32,506 bases of DNA from an uncultured Eubacteriales bacterium (GTDB lineage Bacteria > Bacillota > Clostridia > Christensenellales > CAG-917). The notes below the pieces were generated by a model. That model ran no database searches, was not told the origin of the DNA, and saw nothing but the letters and a program-made list of their open reading frames with translations. Numbering within the stretch: the first letter of the stretch is position 1; each line of letters starts with the position of its first letter. The stretch lies in assembly GCA_900547975.1 (NCBI GenBank), contig URIX01000013.1, positions 1 through 32,506 of the forward strand, given 5' to 3'. Shown piece by piece: positions 22,611 to 30,278 of this stretch. The position numbers and the translations under genes are program-made.

Positions 22611-22847
22611 ATGATTGAACTCAACAAAATTGCATTCTTCGATGAAGATGGTTTCGATTTCAATGACGGTGAAAGCCTTATCAGATTTGATACTGTTGCT
22701 TATTTCCCTGACAGAAACGAAATCATCTATGCAATTACCAACAACGGAAAGATTTCCGTTATCACTTACGAAGTGTTTGAAGATGACAAAGGTCATTATA
22801 TCGAATACGGAAACACGCTTATCAAGATTTACATATCGGAGGACTGA
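22611..22847 (+). CDS. Small hypothetical acidic protein, 78 aa, first gene of the ardA operon
   Basis: AAAAAGGAG precedes the ATG. The protein is acidic and probably beta-rich (alternating hydrophobic strands such as IIYAITNNGKISVITYEV). I recognise no family. Its stop codon is 2 bases before the ardA ATG, and the ardA ribosome binding site (GGAGG) lies inside its 3' end, so the two are translationally coupled. Acidity (many Asp/Glu) is shared with ArdA, a DNA mimic, which makes an anti-defence accessory role conceivable but unproven. Confidence 0.75.
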   Translation: MIELNKIAFFDEDGFDFNDGESLIRFDTVAYFPDRNEIIYAITNNGKISVITYEVFEDDKGHYIEYGNTLIKIYISED

Positions 22848-22849
22848 TA

Positions 22850-23395
22850 ATGGGCAACATAAGTATTGTTATCGGATCGTGGGGTTCGTACAACGAATGC
22901 AACGAAAGAGCGTTAGGCTCTAATTGGCTTGATTTATCCAACTACAATGATTGGGAAGAAATCGTTGAAGAACTCAAACGAGAAGGCTTTGAACTGGACG
23001 GTATAGACGAAGAATTATTTATACAAGACATCGAAGGTATATCGGACCGTTCTGTCAATTGGGATTATATGAATCCCGAAAACCTATTCAACACGCTTTA
23101 CGAATCGGGAGTGCTTTCCAACGATTATAAATACAAAGAACTTTGCGCTTTCCTTGAAGTTAAGAACTATGACGATTTTGAAGAACTTGTTAAAAACCGC
23201 GGTGAGAATTGGGACGATAACGTCAACTCTTGGAGTGGCTTTTCTTGGGAAGATTACGGAAAAGAAATGCTGGACTGTTGCGGATATAACATCCCCGAAC
23301 ATTTATTGGACTTTTTTGACCTTGAACGCTACGGCAGATACTGTGGTGATTACAACGTTTACGAATGCGAAAACGGCTTAATTGAAATATATTAA
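22850..23395 (+). CDS. ardA: ArdA-like antirestriction protein (DNA mimic)
   Basis: This is a 181-aa, strongly acidic protein. The N-terminal pattern YNECNERALGSNWLDL, the EEL/EGFELDG block and IQDIEG follow the ArdA layout. The C-terminal block LERYGRYCGDYNVYECENGL followed by IEIY closely resembles the ArdA ending (Y-AYGRD...G-EI-Y). ArdA proteins mimic B-form DNA and block type I restriction enzymes, protecting a mobile element when it enters a new host. Length is in the ArdA range (about 165-185). GGAGGACTGATA precedes the ATG. The next gene follows after 13 bases. Its presence supports the view that this stretch derives from a conjugative or mobilisable element. Confidence 0.85.
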   Translation: MGNISIVIGSWGSYNECNERALGSNWLDLSNYNDWEEIVEELKREGFELDGIDEELFIQDIEGISDRSVNWDYMNPENLFNTLYESGVLSNDYKYKELCAFLEVKNYDDFEELVKNRGENWDDNVNSWSGFSWEDYGKEMLDCCGYNIPEHLLDFFDLERYGRYCGDYNVYECENGLIEIY

Positions 23396-23408
23396 AAGGA
23401 GAATACCT

Positions 23409-23609
23409 ATGAACATACGAATTGACGAATACCACACGATGCTTGCACGAGACGATGAACAGAAGCGCAAAGACTTCTGTGAGAAGTTTGCAGCGGTTGC
23501 CAAGAAGTATTTGGGATTGCAATATGACAGAAAGATTGCACACCCTATCGTTAGTTCTTTGAAATCATATCAATGTATGCTTGAACAAGGTATTCCGCAA
23601 ACTGAATAA
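23409..23609 (+). CDS. Small hypothetical protein, 66 aa, third gene of the ardA operon
   Basis: AAAAGGAGAATACCT precedes the ATG at 23409. The protein is helical and charged (residues 10-35 rich in Lys/Glu/Asp) with no recognisable family. It is 13 bases behind ardA. Its last 59 bases overlap the 3' end of a convergent gene on the other strand. Confidence 0.7.
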   Translation: MNIRIDEYHTMLARDDEQKRKDFCEKFAAVAKKYLGLQYDRKIAHPIVSSLKSYQCMLEQGIPQTE

Positions 23610-23952
23610 ACAAAGCCGTATTCGGAAAATCAAAAACAATCAATACTATTGCAACCGCTTTTGATACAGCTCCCGTGATATTAGCAATAGCTTGAAATTT
23701 ATTCTCACAAAGATTTATTTTGTTCTTGAAATCCACACGAGTTATCTGCTGATTCTTATCGACACTTGATTTAGATTGCCCCGGCTTTTTGTTTGCATTT
23801 TTCGAAATCTTCCTACAACATACCGGTAACCTTTCTATTGTTGGATGCTTATATACATTAGCGCCTTTGCATGTCAAAGCATTATTTAGCTTATCTGCAT
23901 ATTCAACTATCTTTTCCCTATCATTAGTTATTAAATAATTATAAAGCTCCAT
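23551..23952 (-). CDS. Hypothetical protein with hydrophobic C-terminus, 133 aa
   Basis: AAAGGAAAAT precedes the ATG. The N-terminal 50 residues are helical and polar, the middle is basic and Ser/Lys/Gln-rich, and the last 45 residues include a hydrophobic stretch (SKAVAIVLIVFDF and onward) that could be one membrane helix. No family is recognised. It is convergent with and overlaps the ardA operon end, and follows the giant surface protein gene in the same direction after a hairpin. It may be a real small gene or a degraded one. Confidence 0.5.
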   Translation of the reverse strand: MELYNYLITNDREKIVEYADKLNNALTCKGANVYKHPTIERLPVCCRKISKNANKKPGQSKSSVDKNQQITRVDFKNKINLCENKFQAIANITGAVSKAVAIVLIVFDFPNTALFIQFAEYLVQAYIDMISKN

Positions 23953-23969
23953 ATTTTCCTTTGTTTTCT

Positions 23970-24003
23970 TTATGTGGCATTGATTAAAGTCAATGCCACA
24001 TAA
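23970..24003. terminator. Hairpin downstream of the giant surface protein gene
   Basis: TTATGTGGCATTGA (23970-23983) is perfectly complementary to TCAATGCCACATAA (23990-24003), with a 6-base loop. A T-tract is lacking on the minus strand, so it may be a 3' stabiliser or weak terminator. Confidence 0.6.
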
Positions 24004-24025
24004 ATTTTCTATTCACTCAGCATCA

Positions 24026-27000
24026 TCAAATTGATACTGTGCCATCTGTACAAACAACTTTGCAAGTGCTTGGAACATAATCCTTACATCCATAACCCTT
24101 CTTAATTGATGACCACTCTGCTTTTGTTCCTTTGAAATTGATTGAAGTAAGTCCTGTGCAACCACGGAATGCAAAATCCCCTATACTTTTCACGCTGTTG
24201 CCTATGGTGGCAGAAGTAAGTCCTGTGCAACCACTGAATGCCTCCTTTCTTATACTTGTCACGCTGTCTGGTATGGTGACAGAAGTAAGTCCTTCGCACT
24301 TATAGAATGCACATTCTCCTATACTTGTCACGCTGTTACCTAAGGTGACAGAAGTAAGTCTTGTACATTCCATAAATGCATATGCCGGAATCATTGTTAC
24401 ATTATTTCCAATGTTTACAGTGGCAAGCTTAGAACAGCCCTTGAATATTGGATAATTATATCGTCCGGCGCTTGTACAGCTTGTTGCATTCCAATTGACT
24501 GTTTCAAGATTGTTGCAACCTACGAATGCACTATTTCCTATACTTGCCACGCTGTTGCCTATGGTGACAGATGTAAGTCTTGTGCAACTTTGGAATGCAC
24601 TATTTGGAATGCTTTCACCGCCATTGATAACTACCGACACAAGTTTTCCTTTCTTAATTGCATCAATTGCACTTGTAGGAATTGTTGCTTTCTCGATTGG
24701 ACAATCTTCGAATGCACTTCCTCCTATACTTGTCACACTGTTTGGTATGGTGATAGAAGTAAGTCCTGTGCAACCTTTGAATGCATACCCTCCTATACTT
24801 GTCACGCTGTTGCCTATGGTGACAGAAGTAAGTCCTTTGCAATATGCGAATGCATACCTTCCTATACTTGCCACGCTGTTGCCTATGGTGACAGATGTAA
24901 GTCCTGTGCAATCAGAGAATGCACTATCTCCTATACTTGCCACGCTGTTGCCTATGGTGACAGATGTAAGTCCTGTGCAACCAGAGAATGCACTATCTCC
25001 TATACTTGCCACGCTGTTGCCTATGGTGACAGATGTAAGTCCTGTGCAACCATTGAATGCCCTCTTTCCTATACTTTTCACGCTGTTGCCTATGGTGACA
25101 GAAGTAAGTCCTGTGCAACCACTGAATGCCCACTCTCCTATACTTGTCACGCTGTTGCCTATAGTGATAGAAGTGAGTCCTGTGCAATTATAGAATGCTC
25201 TATCTCCTATACTTGTCACACTGTCTGGTATGGTGATTGAAGTAAGTCCTTTGCAACCCTCGAATGCATAACTTCCTATACTTGTCACGCTGTTGCCTAT
25301 TGTGACAGAAGTAAGTCCTTTGCAACCCTCGAATGCATAACTTCCTATACTTGTCACGCTGTTGCCTATTGTGACAGAAGTAAGTCCTTCACAATCTTCG
25401 AATGCACTACTACCTATACTTTCACCGCCATTGATTACCACTTTAGCTAGTTTTTCTTTTGGTATATATAATATGGCATTTGTTGGCATATTTGCATTCT
25501 CTATTAGACAACCCAAAAATACACTATATCCTATACTTGTCACGCTGTCTGGTATGGTGACAGAAGTAAGTCCTTCGCACTTATAGAATGCACATTCTCC
25601 TATACTTGTCACGCTGTTACCTAAGGTGACAGAAGTAAGTCTTGTACATTCCATAAATGCATATGCCGGAATCATTTTTACATTATTTCCAATGTTTACA
25701 GTAGAAAGCTTAGAACAGCCCTTGAATATTGGATAATTAGATTGTCCGGCGCTTGTACAACTTGTTGCATTCCAATTGACTGTTTCAAGATTGTTGCAAC
25801 CTTCGAATGCACCCGCACCTATACTTGTCACACTGTTACCTATGGTGACAGAAGTAAGTCCTGTGCAACCTTCGAATGCACTACTACCTATACTTGTCAC
25901 GCTGTTACCTATGGTGACAGAAGTAAGTCCTGTGCAACCTTCGAATGCTCTATTTGGAATACTTTCGCCGCCATTGATAACTACCGACACAAGATTTCCT
26001 TTCTCAATTGCAACAATTGTACTTGTAGGAATTGTTGCTTTCTCGATTGGACAACCACTGAATGCATTACTTCCTATACTTGTCACGCTGTCTGGTATGA
26101 TGACAGAAGTAAGTCCTGTGCAACCAGCGAATGCATAACTTCCTATACTTGTCACTCCAGCTGGTATAACAAGCTCGCCTGCGATTTCTTGTCCTGCTAT
26201 TGTTAGTTTGAAACCTGTATTCCTTGGGATATTATCTAATCCACTTATTGCGCACCAACTTGCTATATCACCTGTATAATTTACATTGACAAGCGATTTG
26301 CAACCATCGAATACCCAACTATCTATACTTGTCACGCTGTTTCCTATGGTGACAGAAGAAAGTCCTGTGCAACCATTGAATGCACTACTTCCTATACTTG
26401 TCACTCCAGCTGGTATAACAAGCTCGCCTGCGATTTCTTGTCCTGCTATTGTTAGTTTGAAACCTGTATTCCTTGGGATACTACCTAAGCCACTTATTGC
26501 GCACCAACCTGCTATGTCGCCTGTATAATTTACATAAGTGAGCGAGCTACAACCATAGAATGCACTACCTCCTATACTTGTCACGCTGTTTGGTATGGTG
26601 ATTGTTGTAAGTCCTGTGCAATCTTCGAATGCATAACGTCCTATACTTATCACGCTGTCTGGTATGGTAAGATCTGTATCTTTGCCTATATATTTTACCA
26701 ATATCTTTTCGTTTTTAGTTTCATCTGTATAGATGATATAACCATTTTCATCGGTGCTTAGCTTACTACCTCCTTCTTGGGTATATACATTCTTTGCATA
26801 ATGAGCTACATAGCCATAACCACTGCTTCCTGCAACAATTTTTAGAGTAGACTTGTTGTATACTTCTATCAAGCTGTAACAACCTTCGAATGCACTATTT
26901 CCTATACTTTTCACATTTTTGTCTATTGTTATACTACTTAGTTTTGTACAATCTTTGAATGCTTCGTCGCCAATACCCGTTACATAGTCAGGCACAACAA

Positions 27001-29290
27001 ATTCTGTTATCGTTTTGTCTGTGATGCCGGTAATAACGCAAGTATCAGCAGTAGATGTAAACGCACAATTCTTCAATTCTTCATTAATTGCCCATTTTAC
27101 AGTATATGAGCTGCTTGACAGCGACAATTTTGTATTATAATCAGCTTGACTACTAAGCTGTTTATCGTTGTTATCATACCACCCAAGACAATTGTATCCA
27201 AGATTTGGCTTGGCTGTAAATGACAATTCGGAATCAACTGGAGTTATTATTTTGTTGTCTTTTTTTACGACTGCAAAATTGTCGGGATTGACATCCGGCA
27301 ATGCATCTCCTTCCATTTTGAATGTAAAGTAACCGCTATAGTTATCGCTTGTTGACGTAATTGATATAGTTACCATATCATATGCATTGAGTTGAAATGT
27401 CTTCAACACCCACGATGTTGATGTTTGATACCCGGGAGCATACACCGTGCTTATTCCTTGATAGACATTGATATTGGTTCTTTGTCCTGAGCCATTATTA
27501 TAGTAACCAAGTGTAAACGAACCTGCTTTCATTGGTACAAACGTAAACTTTTGCGATGTCTTGCTGGTATATACCTTCTTTTCTTTATTCAATTCTAAAA
27601 TAGTAGTTTTTTCATCAATATCTTGCCAAAGCGCAAACAAAGTAATATCTGATTTTACAGTAGATGAAAAATCAAATCTTTTTGTGCATTGTTTATCTTT
27701 GTACCAGCCCAAAAATACATAACCATCTCTAACCGGTGTAAAGTATTCGATAGCAGGATTGTCTTTGTTTAAGACTTGTATTTTGTTGTCCGGGCTATCT
27801 TTATAGTTATAATCAAAAGTAACTTTTATGTCCGATGCATTTATAGCTATATCGTAAGTACCGACTTCCTCTAGATTAGATTTTACTTCAAAAGCAACCA
27901 TTTTCTTGATTTCGAGCTTATCTGTAGGAATCGACTGTATAGTTTCTGCATTTTTATCAAATGCAACTACAGATATATTCTTCGATTTTTCGTATGAAGC
28001 CCAATCAGACTTTGGAATTTTGTAAAAATTGTTCTCTACCTGCTTTATTAAGTAAGTTCCGTTATATACTTTGTAAACGATTTCACTGTTTGCAATACCT
28101 CTTACACTATCCCATTCCAACACATATTCCATAGTATCATAATCGAAATATGATCTAAAATCGCCAGGCGTTTTCAACATATCCTTATAGATGCTATAAC
28201 TATTGTATGAGGTTTGCCAGTTTTCCTTTTTACCTTTTACAACAACGGTATGATTACCCGCGTCCACATTAGTCAAAACAAATGATTTTTCGTTGGTGTC
28301 CTCAAGAATGCACAACCCATCTACATAGATGTCATAGCTAGTTGCTCCTTCAACCACTCCCCATGTTAGTGTAGAGGTGCTTTTATCAAAATTACAAAAT
28401 GACAATTCCCCCAAAATTCTATGAGAAATATGCTTTGTTGTGTAAGATGAATTTATAGACTTGATACCATCGCCGTTCGCTCTAACGGACAATGTATAAG
28501 TACCGCTTTCATAGAATTGTGAAAAATTCCAATATGTATCATACGTTTTCTGCTCTTCGATTACATCGTAACCTTTCTTCAATATTACGTTGTAACTTTC
28601 AGCGTTGTTGATTCTTTCCCAAGAATATCTATACCCGTCAACGCTAACCGAAGGTGCCGGCAATTGTGCATCTTGCGTCGGAGCTAGTACCCATTCTGCA
28701 TAAAGAATCAACTCATTATCTTCAACCTTTTGTGACATATCCCATCTCTTTGTCAAGATAGGTTCATCAGTTTCGGTCTTCCCTGAGGAAATCCACCATC
28801 CATTAAAAATATATCCTATCCTTTCTGGTGTATAGGTTATCAATTCGTTTTCGGTTTGTTTTGTTTTACTGTTTTTTGTTCCGTCATTTAGATAAAACGT
28901 AACGGTGAATTCATTGCTCGGATGCGGTGTGGGCGTCGGATCAACTTTTGAACTCGGCGTCCCCTTTTTATATACGGTTTCCATTCCCATAAAATTTAAC
29001 GTCAAAACGCCGTCGGAAACCGTGCCGCTCATCAATTCGTCATCGCCGTCGTACAACGTTATTTTTCCGTCTTTTATGGTAAATTTGCCTTCAAATTCGC
29101 CATCGTACCACTTGTTTCCCGATTTTAATTCAATGAAAGAATCGGGATCTAAATCCGTCCCGTCAACCTTGTAATACGTGCCCAAATCTTTCGTGGAAAC
29201 CGTTTGACCGTTTTTGTTGCACGCAACGAGCGATATAATACAAGTGACACTCAAAATAATTGCAAAAATAATCGAAAAACATTTTTTCAT
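24026..29290 (-). CDS. Giant BspA-like leucine-rich repeat surface lipoprotein with InlB-type repeats
   Basis: This 1754-aa protein has a lipoprotein signal peptide with lipobox LVAC and C24 as the predicted lipidation site, so it should be anchored to the outer face of the membrane. Residues about 35-115 form a small beta-rich domain, then a Pro/Thr linker. InlB B-repeat (Listeria-Bacteroides) modules with the Y-x-F-x-GW pattern occur near 128-198, 485-560 and 690-745. A fibronectin-III-like beta region lies at about 205-460. From about 765 to 1735 there are some three dozen LRR_5 (BspA) repeats of 23 residues with the pattern GCTGLTSVTIGNSVTSIG. Such proteins bind host or microbial surfaces. 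AGGAGAGG precedes the ATG. The two-component system lies directly upstream in the same direction. Confidence 0.93.
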   Translation of the reverse strand: MKKCFSIIFAIILSVTCIISLVACNKNGQTVSTKDLGTYYKVDGTDLDPDSFIELKSGNKWYDGEFEGKFTIKDGKITLYDGDDELMSGTVSDGVLTLNFMGMETVYKKGTPSSKVDPTPTPHPSNEFTVTFYLNDGTKNSKTKQTENELITYTPERIGYIFNGWWISSGKTETDEPILTKRWDMSQKVEDNELILYAEWVLAPTQDAQLPAPSVSVDGYRYSWERINNAESYNVILKKGYDVIEEQKTYDTYWNFSQFYESGTYTLSVRANGDGIKSINSSYTTKHISHRILGELSFCNFDKSTSTLTWGVVEGATSYDIYVDGLCILEDTNEKSFVLTNVDAGNHTVVVKGKKENWQTSYNSYSIYKDMLKTPGDFRSYFDYDTMEYVLEWDSVRGIANSEIVYKVYNGTYLIKQVENNFYKIPKSDWASYEKSKNISVVAFDKNAETIQSIPTDKLEIKKMVAFEVKSNLEEVGTYDIAINASDIKVTFDYNYKDSPDNKIQVLNKDNPAIEYFTPVRDGYVFLGWYKDKQCTKRFDFSSTVKSDITLFALWQDIDEKTTILELNKEKKVYTSKTSQKFTFVPMKAGSFTLGYYNNGSGQRTNINVYQGISTVYAPGYQTSTSWVLKTFQLNAYDMVTISITSTSDNYSGYFTFKMEGDALPDVNPDNFAVVKKDNKIITPVDSELSFTAKPNLGYNCLGWYDNNDKQLSSQADYNTKLSLSSSSYTVKWAINEELKNCAFTSTADTCVITGITDKTITEFVVPDYVTGIGDEAFKDCTKLSSITIDKNVKSIGNSAFEGCYSLIEVYNKSTLKIVAGSSGYGYVAHYAKNVYTQEGGSKLSTDENGYIIYTDETKNEKILVKYIGKDTDLTIPDSVISIGRYAFEDCTGLTTITIPNSVTSIGGSAFYGCSSLTYVNYTGDIAGWCAISGLGSIPRNTGFKLTIAGQEIAGELVIPAGVTSIGSSAFNGCTGLSSVTIGNSVTSIDSWVFDGCKSLVNVNYTGDIASWCAISGLDNIPRNTGFKLTIAGQEIAGELVIPAGVTSIGSYAFAGCTGLTSVIIPDSVTSIGSNAFSGCPIEKATIPTSTIVAIEKGNLVSVVINGGESIPNRAFEGCTGLTSVTIGNSVTSIGSSAFEGCTGLTSVTIGNSVTSIGAGAFEGCNNLETVNWNATSCTSAGQSNYPIFKGCSKLSTVNIGNNVKMIPAYAFMECTRLTSVTLGNSVTSIGECAFYKCEGLTSVTIPDSVTSIGYSVFLGCLIENANMPTNAILYIPKEKLAKVVINGGESIGSSAFEDCEGLTSVTIGNSVTSIGSYAFEGCKGLTSVTIGNSVTSIGSYAFEGCKGLTSITIPDSVTSIGDRAFYNCTGLTSITIGNSVTSIGEWAFSGCTGLTSVTIGNSVKSIGKRAFNGCTGLTSVTIGNSVASIGDSAFSGCTGLTSVTIGNSVASIGDSAFSDCTGLTSVTIGNSVASIGRYAFAYCKGLTSVTIGNSVTSIGGYAFKGCTGLTSITIPNSVTSIGGSAFEDCPIEKATIPTSAIDAIKKGKLVSVVINGGESIPNSAFQSCTRLTSVTIGNSVASIGNSAFVGCNNLETVNWNATSCTSAGRYNYPIFKGCSKLATVNIGNNVTMIPAYAFMECTRLTSVTLGNSVTSIGECAFYKCEGLTSVTIPDSVTSIRKEAFSGCTGLTSATIGNSVKSIGDFAFRGCTGLTSINFKGTKAEWSSIKKGYGCKDYVPSTCKVVCTDGTVSI
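24110..26960 (-). repeat. 69-bp tandem repeat array inside the surface protein gene, with longer duplications
   Basis: The unit is 69 bases (one 23-residue LRR). Larger near-identical blocks are superimposed: 24251-24521 with 25532-25802 (offset 1281), about 24605-24712 with about 25952-26053, and about 26141-26285 with 26390-26534 (offset 249). These point to segmental duplication by recombination and a potential for length variation. Confidence 0.9.
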
Positions 29291-29321
29291 TAAAAACCTC
29301 TCCTATGCCGACAATTACCGT

Positions 29322-29350
29322 TATATGCAAAGATGGTGGAAAATGGTAAA
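29322..29350 (-). promoter_or_regulatory. Possible promoter of the surface protein gene
   Basis: On the minus strand: TTTACC, 17 bases, CATATA, about 30 bases before the start codon. The match is moderate. A TTGACC with TTTAAG further upstream is an alternative. Confidence 0.35.
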
Positions 29351-29409
29351 ATCCCTTAAAATAGTCTATCTCCGCATCGGTCAAGGATAGATTAACAAAC
29401 AAAGCGTGA

Positions 29410-29434
29410 AAAAAGCGTGAACGCCACGCTTTTT
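29410..29434. terminator. Terminator of the two-component operon
   Basis: AAAAAGCGTG (29410-29419) pairs perfectly with CACGCTTTTT (29425-29434), loop AACGC. On the minus strand a TTTTTT run follows. It separates the response regulator gene from the surface protein gene. Confidence 0.85.
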
Positions 29435-29462
29435 AATTGCAAATTTATTGCAAAATCGGATA

Positions 29463-30278
29463 TTATTTTCGTTTTGCGATTCGATTGTCGATGATGAAGT
29501 CAAGGCGGTTTTGCATATCTATCGACCATTCATAACTTATCAAAAATTCGTAATTGTAACTCAAATCGTTTTCGTCTTCGAGGAAATGCCAAAAATCGCA
29601 AGAACAAACCTCGGTATTTATTGCCGCTTTACCTCTCGAAAACTTGACTATATGCCCTATGCCGTTTTGGCGAAGCAACAAATCCAAACGGCTTTTTGCG
29701 TTTCGGTACAGCAGTTTGGATTTTTCGACGTCGTGGTCGGGCCAAAGCGCGGACATCATCTCCGACATCGACACGGACTTCCCTTGACGATAAAACAAAT
29801 ATGCGAGCATTTCTTTCGATTTCGACAGCGAAAACTCGACGATCTTGCCGTCTATTTTCAAATCGAACACGCCGAAAGTCTGAGCGAATATTTCGCGTTC
29901 GGAATCCAAACTTTCCTTTATGCGACCTATAATATCGTGCAGTTTTTCTTTGGTATAAGGTTTATAACAGAATCCGACAACGCTGTGACCGAGTTCTTCC
30001 CTAATAGTCTTTTCGTCCTGAACATAACCGGTTACAAACACGATTTTAGTTTTTGAATTTATTTGCAATAGCCGTTTTGCCAAATCTACGCCGTTTACGT
30101 TCGGCATCATAACGTCCAAAAAAGCGGCGTCTATTTGGTGTTTTTGCGCATAATCGAAAAGCGCGTCGAGATTGCTCATAAACATAGAACATTGTATCGC
30201 GCCGTAATCGACCACGTTTTCTATAAAGTTTTTCAACGGATTCAACTCGTCGTCAACGACAACTATATTCATATTCAT
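29463..30278 (-). CDS. Response regulator: receiver domain plus BTAD/winged-helix-type output domain
   Basis: This is a 271-aa cytoplasmic protein. The receiver domain (1-120) has the acidic pair at D9-E11, phosphoacceptor D55 (AAFLDVMMPN), T83 and K106 (CYKPYT). The C-terminal part (about 130-271) has FGVFDLKIDGKIVEFSLSKS and MLAYLFYRQGKSVSMSEM, as in the winged-helix DNA-binding segment preceding bacterial transcriptional activator (BTAD) domains. The start is set at the ATG overlapping the kinase stop (ATGA at 30275-30278). It probably acts on promoters of cell-surface genes; the adjacent giant lipoprotein gene is an obvious but unproven target. Confidence 0.88.
   Translation of the reverse strand: MNMNIVVVDDELNPLKNFIENVVDYGAIQCSMFMSNLDALFDYAQKHQIDAAFLDVMMPNVNGVDLAKRLLQINSKTKIVFVTGYVQDEKTIREELGHSVVGFCYKPYTKEKLHDIIGRIKESLDSEREIFAQTFGVFDLKIDGKIVEFSLSKSKEMLAYLFYRQGKSVSMSEMMSALWPDHDVEKSKLLYRNAKSRLDLLLRQNGIGHIVKFSRGKAAINTEVCSCDFWHFLEDENDLSYNYEFLISYEWSIDMQNRLDFIIDNRIAKRK

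Noticed and set aside
12573..23609. A complete integrative conjugative element
   Set aside because: No relaxase, coupling protein, type IV secretion or replication gene is visible; only recombinases, a sigma-like gene, restriction genes and antirestriction genes, so at most mobilisable elements or remnants.
24110..26660. CRISPR-like regular repeats
   Set aside because: The 69-bp period encodes a continuous 23-residue leucine-rich repeat in one reading frame, with degenerate units and no spacers; no cas genes are present.
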